From Holdemanella hominis (GTDB lineage: Bacteria > Bacillota_I > Bacilli_A > Erysipelotrichales > Erysipelotrichaceae), in NCBI RefSeq assembly GCF_014306155.1, contig NZ_JACRWH010000007.1:1-51598 (forward strand): 51,598 bases of DNA. The letters run 5' to 3'. The notes beneath the pieces were generated by a model. The model did no database searches and had not been told where the DNA came from. It worked only from the letters and a program-made list of their open reading frames with translations. Of the stretch, positions 1 to 7,954 are shown piece after piece. The translations under genes and the position numbers were made by a program. Position 1 is the first letter of the stretch, and each line of letters starts with the position of its first letter.

Positions 1-1
1 A

Positions 2-172
2 GCTGGATTGATTGCCGCAAGCCTAGAAGGATATGATCCTCAGGCAACCATTGAATTTGCGGTAGCCGCAAGTTGCTTAAAACACTCTATCGAAGGTGAT
101 TTCAACATGGTAAGCATGGGCGAAGTGTTGAAATTAGCTGGTGGAGATGGTTCAGGCCGCGTTCAAAGATAA
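2..172 (+). CDS. C-terminal end of a PfkB-type sugar kinase, probably 2-dehydro-3-deoxygluconokinase (partial)
   Basis: Only the last 56 codons are in the window; the gene begins upstream. The reading frame is open from base 2 to a TAA at 170-172. The visible peptide has the A-G-L-I-A-A-S-L-E-G-Y turn and the F-A-V-A-A-S-C-L-K segment typical of the last helices of PfkB-family kinases, where the helix after the catalytic GAGD motif (not visible here) packs against the active site. A 2-keto-3-deoxygluconate kinase fits because the next two genes look like the two preceding steps of unsaturated-uronate breakdown. The family is well supported; the substrate is inferred from neighbours. Confidence 0.6.
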   Translation, partial: AGLIAASLEGYDPQATIEFAVAASCLKHSIEGDFNMVSMGEVLKLAGGDGSGRVQR

Positions 173-192
173 ATAGAAAGAAGAGTAAGAAT

Positions 193-996
193 ATGTTTGA
201 AATGAAAGATTTCTCATTAGAGGGAAAAGTTGCTTTAATTACTGGGGCAAGTTATGGTATTGGCTTTGCGATTGCGACAGCTTACGCAAAAGCAGGAGCT
301 ACAATTGTATTTAATGATATTAAACAAGAATTAGTAGATAAAGGTTTAGCTGCTTATCAAGAAGCAGGTATCAGAGCTCATGGATACGTTTGTGATGTTA
401 CAGATGAAGATGCAGTCAATGCGTTTGTGGCAAAAGTAGAAGAAGAAGTAGGAACAATTGATATTTTGGTTAACAACGCAGGAATTATTAAACGTATTCC
501 TATGTTGGAAATGAGCGCAAAAGATTTCCGCCAAGTCATTGACATTGATTTAAATGGACCATTTATCGTAAGTAAGGCTGTTATTCCTGGGATGATCAAA
601 AAAGGTCACGGAAAGATCATCAACATTTGTTCAATGATGTCTGAACTTGGTCGTGAAACAGTGAGTGCTTATGCAGCAGCTAAAGGTGGATTAAAGATGT
701 TAACTCGTAACATTTGTAGTGAATATGGAGAATACAATATCCAATGTAACGGTATTGGTCCAGGATATATCGCAACACCTCAAACAGCTCCATTACGTGA
801 AAAACAACCAGATGGTTCAAGACATCCATTTGATCAATTTATCGTAAGTAAAACTCCGGCTGCTCGTTGGGGAGAACCACAAGATTTAATGGGTCCAGCT
901 GTATTCTTGGCAAGTGATGCAAGTAACTTTGTCAATGGTCACGTATTGTATGTAGATGGTGGTATCTTAGCTTATATTGGAAAACAACCAGAATAG
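193..996 (+). CDS. SDR-family dehydrogenase, gluconate 5-dehydrogenase / DhuD-like
   Basis: A 267-residue classical short-chain dehydrogenase. It shows the N-terminal cofactor motif T-G-A-S-Y-G-I-G near residues 18-25, N-N-A-G near 93-96, the catalytic S and Y-x-x-x-K (Y-A-A-A-K) near 160-165, and the C-terminal D-G-G. Sequence style is that of gluconate 5-dehydrogenases and of streptococcal DhuD, which reduces the keto-deoxy-uronate formed from glycosaminoglycan disaccharides. It sits 20 bases after a sugar kinase and is followed directly by a DhuI-like RpiB-family isomerase, so a role in uronate catabolism in the cytoplasm is likely. An internal ATG at 202 is an alternative start. Exact substrate is inferred. 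Confidence 0.75.
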   Translation: MFEMKDFSLEGKVALITGASYGIGFAIATAYAKAGATIVFNDIKQELVDKGLAAYQEAGIRAHGYVCDVTDEDAVNAFVAKVEEEVGTIDILVNNAGIIKRIPMLEMSAKDFRQVIDIDLNGPFIVSKAVIPGMIKKGHGKIINICSMMSELGRETVSAYAAAKGGLKMLTRNICSEYGEYNIQCNGIGPGYIATPQTAPLREKQPDGSRHPFDQFIVSKTPAARWGEPQDLMGPAVFLASDASNFVNGHVLYVDGGILAYIGKQPE

Positions 997-1015
997 AAAA
1001 GGAAGGGTCGAATAT

Positions 1016-1648
1016 ATGAAAATCGCATTAATTAACGAAAACTCTCAAGCTGCAAAAAATGCACAAATCTATGAAGTATTAAATGAAGAAGCTCAAAAGG
1101 CAGGACACACTGTATTCAACTACGGTATGTATTCTGCAGAAGATGATGTTCAATTAACATATGTAAAAAATGGTTTATTAGCATCTATCTTATTAACTAC
1201 GAAAGCTGTTGACTTTGTTGTAACAGGATGTGGAACAGGACAAGGAGCCATGCTTGCTTGTAACTCATTCCCTAACGTATTGTGTGGACACATCACAGAT
1301 GCTGTTGATGCTTACTTATTTGGACAAGTAAATGATGGAAACTGTATCGCTATGCCTTTTGCACAAGGATTTGGATGGGGTGCAGAAATTAATCTTCACT
1401 ATACTTTTGAAAAATTGTTCTCAGAAACATTTGGTGGTGGATACCCTAAAGAACGTCGTGAACCAGAACAACGTAATAAAAAGATCTTAGATCAAGTTAA
1501 AACTGTGACTCACCGTCCATTAATTGAAATCTTAAAAGAAATTGATCAAGACTTCTTGAAAGAAACGATAGCAGGTGATCACTTCACAGAATATTTCTAT
1601 CCAAACTGCCAAGATGATGAAATCGCAAACTATTTAAAATCACTATAA
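1016..1648 (+). CDS. RpiB/LacA/LacB-family sugar isomerase, DhuI-like
   Basis: A 210-residue protein of the RpiB/LacAB fold. It begins M-K-I-A-L-I-N-E and carries the family's V-T-G-C-G-T-G-Q-G segment with the conserved cysteine near residue 72, and C-G-H-I-T-D-A near 97-103. The start at 1016 is chosen because a clear ribosome binding site (GGAAGGG, 1001-1007) precedes it; an in-frame ATG at 977 lies inside the preceding gene. In streptococci an enzyme of this type (DhuI) isomerises the unsaturated uronate from hyaluronan or chondroitin before DhuD acts; the adjacent SDR matches that pair. It is longer than ribose-5-phosphate isomerase B (about 150), as DhuI is. Confidence 0.7.
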   Translation: MKIALINENSQAAKNAQIYEVLNEEAQKAGHTVFNYGMYSAEDDVQLTYVKNGLLASILLTTKAVDFVVTGCGTGQGAMLACNSFPNVLCGHITDAVDAYLFGQVNDGNCIAMPFAQGFGWGAEINLHYTFEKLFSETFGGGYPKERREPEQRNKKILDQVKTVTHRPLIEILKEIDQDFLKETIAGDHFTEYFYPNCQDDEIANYLKSL

Positions 1649-1678
1649 TAATTAAAAGTAAATTCTCTCCTTTAAGCA

Positions 1679-1755
1679 AATGAGTTTGACGGGAACTCAT
1701 TCGTGTCATTGATTCATAATATAGGCCTCCTAAATATAAATTGGAGGCCTTTTTT
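1679..1755 (+). terminator. Two hairpins ending the uronate operon; the second is a rho-independent terminator
   Basis: The first hairpin has perfect 8-base arms AATGAGTT (1679-1686) and AACTCATT (1694-1701) with no T-tract after it. The second has arms AGGCCTCC (1723-1730) and GGAGGCCT (1743-1750), followed by six T residues, a standard terminator. The first may be an RNA processing or protective stem; that is a guess. Confidence 0.8.
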
Positions 1756-1774
1756 GTATAAGAAAAGCTGTGGA

Positions 1775-2506
1775 TTAAGCGATGTTAAAATCACTTTCTG
1801 TCTCACGGTTTTTTCTTTCTTTTACTATGAATGGTAAATGGAATAGGCTAAGTCCAATCACTCCAAGCATGATGACTCTAAATAAATAGATATAGTATCC
1901 ATGGCTTAGGTTAAGGAACGGAAGTCCTTCTAATGGTGGTCTTACAATAAACATAAAGTTTGTATCATATACTGCCAAAATAGAATTCATATATAAATTG
2001 AAAACTAATAACGCAAACAATACGACTAAATTGTCTTTAAATGCCTGCATACCTAGGTTTGCATGTTTGAAACGAATCAAATATAAAGAAAACCATGTTA
2101 ATGCTGCATGATACATGAAGCATTGATATACATTGGCTACATTAAATTCAACGCCATACGTTGGAATCAAAATTGCCGCGATTCCTCCGCAAGTACCGAC
2201 AACCGCAAAGAAGTTGATCATTTTTTGTTTTAGTGGACCATCCTTTCCAAAAGTAATGTAGGCCACAATAAACAATAAGATACTGCAGATATGGAATGGA
2301 AGGGATTACGGATTTAAGTGCATTCCTCCATGTGTACTTGGAATCATATCTGACATCATTTTTGTGGTTTCGCTAAGTAAACATATAAACATAAAGAAGT
2401 AACAAGCATTTTGTAGCGTGAAATCTTCTTTTTTCGCATAGTGATTCATAATTAGGATAAATAGAATACATATTCCTATCCATATAAAGTGTTTTGTAGT
2501 AAACAT
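1775..2506 (-). pseudogene. YwaF/TIGR02206-type integral membrane protein gene interrupted by an in-frame TAA
   Basis: Reading the minus strand from ATG at 2506, one frame runs to the stop at 1775 and would encode about 243 residues, normal for the YwaF/TIGR02206 membrane family. It is broken only by a TAA at 2308-2306, between H-L-N-P and S-L-P-F-H-I-C-S. The residues on both sides form the family's continuous H-L-N-P-x-S-L-P-F-H motif, so the stop replaces one codon (GAA to TAA would be one base). The product is strongly hydrophobic with about six membrane segments. A stop this early would leave a 66-residue fragment; the downstream part has an internal ATG at 2275. Function of the family is unknown. 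A sequencing error is possible. Confidence 0.75.
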
Positions 2507-2601
2507 ATGCCCTTTCCTCGTAGTCCACAGATTATACCATTCAAATCATAAGTAAACAATGACAAAATCCTTAAACTTATCTAAAATATTCTTAAATTAC
2601 A

Positions 2602-2610
2602 TGATATACT
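2602..2610 (+). promoter_or_regulatory. Possible extended -10 promoter of the nudC gene
   Basis: TG-A-TATACT at 2602-2610 is a good extended -10 element about 75 bases before the nudC start; no convincing -35 is present. The leader then contains a short inverted repeat (AAGGA...TCCTT near 2630-2645) and GGGGG just before the start. Confidence 0.35.
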
Positions 2611-2685
2611 TTTTTTCTAGATGATAAAAAGGATGTCGACTCCTTGTAATCGTATAAATCCATATTTAAAAGGGGGTATAATAAA

Positions 2686-3531
2686 ATGGTACAAGATATT
2701 TATCCGCATAAGTTACATAATGAATTTGATCCAGAAGTAAAGGCAACAGAAAATGACATCTTATTGTGTATTGTGAATGGAAGGATCTTAATTCATTTAA
2801 ACTGCTTTGAGAATAAGGAAGTTGTTTTTCCTAAAGTAAAAGAAATACAAATCCATTCAGAATATCGTTATTTATTTTCAATTGATAGTACGAAATATTT
2901 CTTATGTGATATGCGATTAGAAGACAATCAGATTCCATCAGGATATGGTTATGTTGAAGAGAGAAGTTTGCGTATTGAAGGGATTGGTCCAAAAGACAAT
3001 TTGTTTGCGGCCATTACTGGAAAGCATTTGGCAGATTGGTATCGAGATACTAAATTCTGCGGAAGATGTGGACATAAGATGGTGCATTCAACAAAGGAAA
3101 GAGCTATGGTTTGTCCAGAATGTCATAACACAGTGTATCCAAGAATTATGCCAGCTGTCATTGTGGGTGTAATCAATGGGGATAAGTTATTGTTGACAAA
3201 ATATCGTACGGGATTTAAATATAATGCGTTGATTGCGGGCTTTACTGAAATTGGTGAAACCGTAGAAGAAACAGTAAAACGTGAAGTTATGGAAGAGGCT
3301 GGAATCAAAGTCAATAATATTCGTTACTATAAGTCACAGCCTTGGGGAAGTGCCAATGATATTTTGTTAGGGTTCTTTTGTGATGTAAAGGGCAATGATG
3401 AAATATCTATGGATACCAATGAATTGAAATATGCGGATTGGGTTCAAAGAGATGAAATCATTCTTCAACCAGGTGAATTTAGTTTAACGAATGAAATGAT
3501 GAAATTGTTTAAGGAAAATAAAGTGGAGTGA
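2686..3531 (+). CDS. nudC: NAD(+) diphosphatase (NudC-type Nudix hydrolase)
   Basis: A 281-residue protein with the full NudC architecture: an N-terminal domain of about 120 residues, a four-cysteine zinc ribbon (F-C-G-R-C-G then V-C-P-E-C-H, roughly residues 124-148), and a Nudix domain. The Nudix box reads G-F-T-E-I-G-E then R-E-V-M-E-E-A-G-I, matching GX5EX7REUXEEXGU, and the S-Q-P-W motif that marks NAD/NADH or NAD-capped RNA hydrolases follows it. It would hydrolyse NAD(H) to NMN and AMP and may remove NAD caps from RNA. It stands alone, ahead of efp, with GGGGG in the leader 10 bases before ATG. Confidence 0.93.
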   Translation: MVQDIYPHKLHNEFDPEVKATENDILLCIVNGRILIHLNCFENKEVVFPKVKEIQIHSEYRYLFSIDSTKYFLCDMRLEDNQIPSGYGYVEERSLRIEGIGPKDNLFAAITGKHLADWYRDTKFCGRCGHKMVHSTKERAMVCPECHNTVYPRIMPAVIVGVINGDKLLLTKYRTGFKYNALIAGFTEIGETVEETVKREVMEEAGIKVNNIRYYKSQPWGSANDILLGFFCDVKGNDEISMDTNELKYADWVQRDEIILQPGEFSLTNEMMKLFKENKVE

Positions 3532-3548
3532 AAGTATCACACTCATTC

Positions 3549-3577
3549 TTCTAAAAATGAAGAGGATATGGTACAAT
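3549..3577 (+). promoter_or_regulatory. Probable promoter of efp
   Basis: A weak -35 (TTCTAA, 3549-3554), 17 bases of spacer and an extended -10 (TG-G-TACAAT, 3569-3577) lie about 40 bases before the efp start, which has its own GGAG ribosome binding site. Confidence 0.45.
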
Positions 3578-3619
3578 AAAGAGTGTAAAAAATTTTATAG
3601 AAAATAGGAGTGAAAAATT

Positions 3620-4177
3620 ATGGCAATTTCTGCAGGTGATTTTAAAACAGGATTAACTTTAATCGTTGATGGTGATCCTTGGGTAGTATTAGATTTCCAA
3701 CATGTTAAACCTGGTAAAGGTGCAGCTATCTTAAAAACTAAGATGAAAAACTTAAAAACAGGGAATACACAAGAAAGAAACTTCAATGCTTCAACTAAAT
3801 TTGAACAAGCTAACATTTCTAAAAAAGCAGCTCAATTCTCATATGAAGCAGATTCTACATATTACTTCATGGATTTAGAAACATACGATACTTATGAATT
3901 AACAGCTGACCAAGTTGATTTCAACAAATACTTTATTGTTGAAGGTGCTGAAGTATCTTTGATGTTCTTCGAAGGAGAATTATTATCCGTTTCTGTTCCA
4001 GAAAAAGTTGAATTAACAGTAGCTGAAACAGATCCAGCCATCAAAGGTGCACCATCTAACCAAACTAAAGATGCAACTACAGATACTGGATTAACATTAA
4101 GAGTTCCACAGTTCATCGAACCAGGTGAAAAAATCGTTGTATTCTCAACAGATGGAAAATATGCAGGAAGAGCTTAA
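3620..4177 (+). CDS. efp: Elongation factor P
   Basis: A 185-residue protein matching EF-P along its whole length: KOW-like domain I, then two OB-type domains ending in the typical F-I-E-P-G-E-K-I-V-V-F-S-T-D-G-K-Y. The loop that reaches the ribosomal peptidyl-transferase centre reads K-P-G-K-G with the modifiable lysine at residue 33, consistent with the lysine-type EF-P of Bacillota (5-aminopentanol in Bacillus). It relieves stalling at polyproline stretches in the cytoplasm. A GGAG ribosome binding site sits before the ATG. Its stop codon lies in the loop of its terminator. Confidence 0.97.
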   Translation: MAISAGDFKTGLTLIVDGDPWVVLDFQHVKPGKGAAILKTKMKNLKTGNTQERNFNASTKFEQANISKKAAQFSYEADSTYYFMDLETYDTYELTADQVDFNKYFIVEGAEVSLMFFEGELLSVSVPEKVELTVAETDPAIKGAPSNQTKDATTDTGLTLRVPQFIEPGEKIVVFSTDGKYAGRA

Positions 4178-4193
4178 TCGCTCTTCTTTTTTT
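4167..4193 (+). terminator. Terminator of efp with the stop codon in the hairpin loop
   Basis: Arms GAAGAGC (4167-4173) and GCTCTTC (4180-4186) enclose a 6-base loop that holds the efp TAA (4175-4177); seven T residues follow. The next gene's ATG is only 5 bases after the T-tract. Confidence 0.85.
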
Positions 4194-4197
4194 AACT

Positions 4198-4944
4198 ATG
4201 AATAAAGTCGTCTTAATTACAGGTGGTGCTCGTGGTATTGGAAGTGCAATCGCATTGGAACTCGCAAAACATGGTTATGATATTGTCATTAACTATTTAA
4301 CTTCTAAACAGCCTGCCAAAGAATTAAAAGAAAAAATTGAATCTCAATATCATGTTCATTGTCTTACCATTTGTGCTGATGTATCCGATGTAGATCAAGT
4401 AAATATAATGGTTAGTGAAATTGAAGAGAAGATGGGTGGCGTAGATATATTAATTAATAATGCGGCTGTAGATCTTTCCAATTTGTTTCATTTAAAAAAT
4501 GCCGAAGAATTTAAAAGAACATTAGATGTAAATGTAGTAGGTGCTTTTAACTGTAGTAAAAGAGTCTATAAACATATGTTAGATCAAGAATATGGAAGAA
4601 TTATCAATATATCAAGTACTAACGGAATTAACACATATTATCCAATGTGTATCGATTATGATGCTTCAAAAGCAGCCTTGATTTCAATGACACACAATCT
4701 TGCGGCTGAATTTGGACCATACATCAATGTGAATTGTGTTGCACCCGGATTTATTGGAACCGATAATGAACTAGATGGCTATGACGAAGAGTTCTTAAAG
4801 GAAGAAACAGAAAAAATCATGGTGAAACGTTATGGAAAGCCGGAAGAAGTGGCATACCTTGTTCGTTTTCTAATTAGTGATGAAGCTAACTTCATCAACA
4901 ATTCCATCATTCGTATCGATGGTGGACAGATGGGTAGTTGTTAA
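4198..4944 (+). CDS. SDR-family oxidoreductase (FabG-like)
   Basis: A 248-residue short-chain dehydrogenase: T-G-G-A-R-G-I-G near residues 8-15, N-N-A-A near 88-91, catalytic S (I-S-S-T-N-G) and Y-x-x-x-K (Y-D-A-S-K), and C-terminal R-I-D-G-G. It resembles 3-oxoacyl-ACP reductases but has no fatty-acid neighbours, so the substrate is unknown. The N-terminal M-N-K-V-V-L-I-T-G-G leaves little freedom for another start, yet no Shine-Dalgarno sequence precedes the ATG: the 30 bases before it are the efp stop codon, the terminator stem and its T-tract. Expression may need terminator read-through or reinitiation. Confidence 0.85.
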   Translation: MNKVVLITGGARGIGSAIALELAKHGYDIVINYLTSKQPAKELKEKIESQYHVHCLTICADVSDVDQVNIMVSEIEEKMGGVDILINNAAVDLSNLFHLKNAEEFKRTLDVNVVGAFNCSKRVYKHMLDQEYGRIINISSTNGINTYYPMCIDYDASKAALISMTHNLAAEFGPYINVNCVAPGFIGTDNELDGYDEEFLKEETEKIMVKRYGKPEEVAYLVRFLISDEANFINNSIIRIDGGQMGSC

Positions 4945-4945
4945 A

Positions 4946-4989
4946 AAAAGTGGTTAAATCCCTATGTTTAAAGGGAGTTGACCACTTTT
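4946..4989 (+). terminator. Branched hairpin terminator after the SDR gene
   Basis: An outer 9-base stem AAAAGTGGT (4946-4954) / ACCACTTTT (4981-4989) encloses an inner stem TCCCT (4959-4963) / AGGGA (4972-4976). A very similar element is found on the minus strand at 14258-14301. Confidence 0.75.
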
Positions 4990-5041
4990 ATTCTTTATTG
5001 ATTGAAGTATCGTTTGAATTAAAAAAGATGCACGTGGCATC

Positions 5042-5316
5042 TTAATTGCTTTTCATGTTCTAATGTTAATTCACCCTACATATATAGAGTAGAGTTCAGT
5101 TACTAAGGCATCTTCACATTCAAGTACTGTCACAAAAATATGTTCAATCTTATCGCGGCCTGTATTATAGTTACCATATCTGTTGACATACGCAAAATCA
5201 GAATATGAAACGTGATTCTCAATAAATGCGGTTAAGATATAGCCTGAATTGTATAAACATACACCATCAATTTTTTAATAAATATCGTTTAAAACGAAAT
5301 TCGATTCTTCTGCCAT
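5042..5316 (-). pseudogene. Decayed copy of the methionine gamma-lyase-family gene found intact at 10507-11760
   Basis: The minus strand from 5316 reads M-A-E-E-S then D-I-Y, an in-frame TAA, K-I-D-G-V-C-L-Y-N-S and on to Y-S-D-F-A and G-R-D-K-I-E, closely following residues 14-90 of the intact gene. It then jumps to the intact gene's C-terminal part (about E-L-Y-S-I-Y-V), having lost about 0.9 kb, and loses a further 35 bases before its stop. Even the downstream hairpin is kept (AAGATGC / GCATCTT, 5025-5043, compare 10490-10508). The start region of the intact gene (codons 1-12) has been replaced by the end of the neighbouring AraC gene. Clearly non-functional. It fills most of the 374-base gap between the SDR and AraC genes. 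Confidence 0.9.
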
Positions 5317-5318
5317 AA

Positions 5319-6188
5319 CTAATAAAGCACATTAGTTGTACTTGCTCCATATTTTTCTCGATAATCTAATGGCGGGCAGCCTACTCTTTTTAAGAAGAGA
5401 TTTGAAAAATGTGTTGTGTTTTCATATCCCACTTGTATAGAAATTGAAACTAAAGAATCCTTTGTGTTAATTAAGCGCCACTTCGCATCGCTGATCCTTC
5501 TTTCAATAACATAGTTGATTGGACTGATTCCATAAACCAATTTGAATTTATGAGAAATATGATCTTCACTCATATGAAAATGTTCACTTAAACTTTTAAT
5601 TGTGATTTTTTGTGAATAATTTTCATTAATATAGATTAAAATATCTTGCACAAAACTTGTGCTCTTAACAATCGAATCAATTTGAGCATCCTTATAAAGA
5701 TTAAAGTAAATAGTGGCTAATGCAGTAGATAAAATATTACAAGTTGTGATAGAATCATCTGCTTTTTCTTTGGAAAAATATTCTAGTTCTTTAAAAATGC
5801 TCGAAATAATTGGCTCATGTACACCTGATTTTTGAAAAGGTTTTTTATTCATGGGTAAGAACAAATCATTTTGGTTGTGTAGTTTGAAATCTTTTATACT
5901 GCAAGTCCAACAAGAAATGGGTTCTGTGTTACTGGAAGTAACAGAGTGGATACATCCTTTATTTACAATAAGAAGATCTCCTTTTTGAACGTGAAACACT
6001 TCAGTGTTGATTTGATAGTTCGCTTTTCCTTTTGAAAAATATATCAACTCTGTTTCTTCTTTATGCACATGATAAGGAAAAGACCAATGGGGATCGTTAC
6101 AACTATGAGAAAGGGTAGCTAAAGTTGGATATACATCAAAAATGGGATTGGATTGATTGATTTCTTTTGTGATGTCATACAAAAACAT
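5319..6188 (-). CDS. AraC-family transcriptional regulator
   Basis: A 289-residue regulator. The N-terminal half is a cupin-like sensing domain (H-V-H-K-E-E-T-E-L-I-Y-F near residues 40-51, then K-G-D-L-L-I-V). The C-terminal 100 residues are an AraC double helix-turn-helix: I-T-I-K-S-L-S-E-H-F-H-M-S and later I-S-I-Q-V-G-Y-E-N-T-T-H-F-S-N-L-F. The start at 6188 is chosen because GGAGG lies 6 bases before it on the minus strand. It is divergent from the CoA-transferase operon and is probably its activator; a sensing domain of this kind binds a small organic ligand. Its last few codons run into the gene relic at 5042-5316. Confidence 0.9.
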   Translation of the reverse strand: MFLYDITKEINQSNPIFDVYPTLATLSHSCNDPHWSFPYHVHKEETELIYFSKGKANYQINTEVFHVQKGDLLIVNKGCIHSVTSSNTEPISCWTCSIKDFKLHNQNDLFLPMNKKPFQKSGVHEPIISSIFKELEYFSKEKADDSITTCNILSTALATIYFNLYKDAQIDSIVKSTSFVQDILIYINENYSQKITIKSLSEHFHMSEDHISHKFKLVYGISPINYVIERRISDAKWRLINTKDSLVSISIQVGYENTTHFSNLFLKRVGCPPLDYREKYGASTTNVLY

Positions 6189-6256
6189 AATTACCTCCGA
6201 AAACACGATATAATTTTATGAAAAAACAAGATACTATAGTAAAATGCACTTAAATT

Positions 6257-6341
6257 ATATAATTAATTAAAATATTAAACAATATAATTAATGATATATA
6301 CAAGATACATCGTTTCAAAAAATGAGGTTAATTTCTATAAT
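6257..6341 (+). promoter_or_regulatory. Probable promoter and activator region of the CoA-transferase operon
   Basis: In the divergent region a TATAAT lies at 6336-6341 with only a poor -35 (TTTCAA, 6313-6318), as expected for an activator-dependent promoter. Upstream are two identical 11-base direct repeats ATATAATTAAT at 6257-6267 and 6282-6292, 25 bases apart. They are candidate AraC sites, but the region is very AT-rich and chance is possible. Confidence 0.4.
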
Positions 6342-6366
6342 TTTAGTGTAAAAAGAGGTATATAAA

Positions 6367-7950
6367 ATGTCAAAAATAAAAAGAAATGGAAACAAACCTC
6401 AAATCTTAAGTGCTAGACAAGCTGTTGATTATATCGAAGATAACGATGTAGTTGCGGTCAGTGGTGCTGGTGGAGGGATTGTAGATCCGTATGCATTGAT
6501 CAATGCGTTACATGATCGATATGTAGAAACGCAAAGTCCTAAAAACTTAACTCTATGGCATTCAACAGGCCTTGGAGATCGTGGTGAAAAAGGAATGAGC
6601 CCATTGGCGTTGGATGGACTTGTAAAAAGAGTTATTGGAGGGCATTGGGGGCAATCACCTAAATTAGCTCAAATGGCTAGTGATAATAAAATTGAGGCTT
6701 ATAACTTTCCACAAGGAATTATGGCACAACTAGCTAGAACGGCTGCTGCAGGCCAACCTGGAATTTTAAGTAAAGTTGGTTTAGGTACATTTATTGATCC
6801 ACGTATCGAAGGTGGAAAACTAAATGAAGTCACAAAAGAAGAGTTGATTCAAGTCATGAATGTAGGTGTGCAAGAGTACTTATATTATCCAGTTGTACCT
6901 ATGAATGTTTGTTTGATTCGAGCAACTACGGCAGATACAGAAGGTTATGCATCGATGGAAGGTGAAATTACTTACATTGATGTCTTACAACTTGCTCAAG
7001 CTGTACACAATAATGGTGGTACTGTTATTTTACAAGTAAAGCGTGTTGTAAAAGCAGGAACACTTCATCCAAAAAGCGTAAAAATTCCTGGATTCTTAGT
7101 TGATGCGATTGTAGTCGAGTCAAATCAAGAACAACTATATAACGGATCTGATCGATTCTTTTCAGGAGACTATATCGCCGATGATAGTGATGTAAATATA
7201 TTGCCTCTTGATCAAAGAAAAGTGGTCGCAAGACGTGCTTTAATGGAAGTAAAACCAGGTTATGTAGGAAATGTAGGCGTTGGTATTGCCGATGGAATTG
7301 GAAATGTGGCTCGTGAAGAAGGCGTTTCTGATTTATTTACGTTAACCGTTGAAACAGGACCTGTAGGAGGTACAACAGCACAAGGAATTTTCTTTGGAGC
7401 TACAGTCAATGCACGTGCCATTATGGATATGCCAGCCCAATTTGATTTCTATGATGGAGGTGGACTGGATGTTGCCTTCTTATCTTTTGCTGAATTAGAT
7501 GAAAATGGTGATGTCAACGTTCACAAGTTTAATGGAAAAATCATGGGAACTGGAGGATTTGTCAATATTGTAGCTGGCAGTAAAAAAGTAGTTCTTTGCG
7601 GTACGCTTCGTGCAGGCAAGCTGTTGACTACAATTGCGAATGGAAAAATTACAATTGATCAAGAAGGTAAGTTTGAAAAGATGATTAAAAAAGTCGAATC
7701 TGTGACTTTTAGTGCAAAACAAGCAGCTTTACAAGGACAAGAAGTTATCTATATCACAGAACGTGCTGTATTTAAGTTGCTTGATGGAAAAGTTGTATTA
7801 ACCGAAATCGCACCTGGTATGGATTTACAAAAAGACATTATTGATCAAATGGGATTTGTTCCAGTTGTATCTAAAGATTTAAAAGAAATGGATGCATGTA
7901 TTTTTAAAGAAGAAAAAATGAATATTTATGATGAATTTATAGGAGGATAA
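6367..7950 (+). CDS. Acyl-CoA:acetate/propionate CoA-transferase
   Basis: A 527-residue single-chain family I CoA-transferase with alpha and beta halves fused, as in propionate/lactate CoA-transferase (Pct). The N-terminal half has the S-G-A-G-G-G-I-V-D-P glycine-rich segment near residues 32-41. The beta half carries the catalytic glutamate at residue 329 in V-E-T-G-P-V-G-G. It moves CoA from acetyl- or propionyl-CoA to another acid, often a 2-hydroxy acid or short fatty acid, without ATP. First gene of a five-gene operon with spacings of 4-9 bases or overlaps; AAAAGAGG ribosome binding site before the ATG. The acid it activates here is not known. Confidence 0.9.
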   Translation: MSKIKRNGNKPQILSARQAVDYIEDNDVVAVSGAGGGIVDPYALINALHDRYVETQSPKNLTLWHSTGLGDRGEKGMSPLALDGLVKRVIGGHWGQSPKLAQMASDNKIEAYNFPQGIMAQLARTAAAGQPGILSKVGLGTFIDPRIEGGKLNEVTKEELIQVMNVGVQEYLYYPVVPMNVCLIRATTADTEGYASMEGEITYIDVLQLAQAVHNNGGTVILQVKRVVKAGTLHPKSVKIPGFLVDAIVVESNQEQLYNGSDRFFSGDYIADDSDVNILPLDQRKVVARRALMEVKPGYVGNVGVGIADGIGNVAREEGVSDLFTLTVETGPVGGTTAQGIFFGATVNARAIMDMPAQFDFYDGGGLDVAFLSFAELDENGDVNVHKFNGKIMGTGGFVNIVAGSKKVVLCGTLRAGKLLTTIANGKITIDQEGKFEKMIKKVESVTFSAKQAALQGQEVIYITERAVFKLLDGKVVLTEIAPGMDLQKDIIDQMGFVPVVSKDLKEMDACIFKEEKMNIYDEFIGG

Positions 7951-7954
7951 AAAC

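Noticed and set aside
2306..2308. Recoding of the in-frame stop in the membrane protein gene
   Set aside because: The codon is TAA, whereas selenocysteine uses TGA, and no suppressor or recoding signal is visible. Treated as a broken gene.
6257..6292. The AT-rich direct repeats as a confirmed AraC operator
   Set aside because: The area is almost pure A/T, so 11-base repeats can occur by chance; kept only as a low-confidence regulatory feature.
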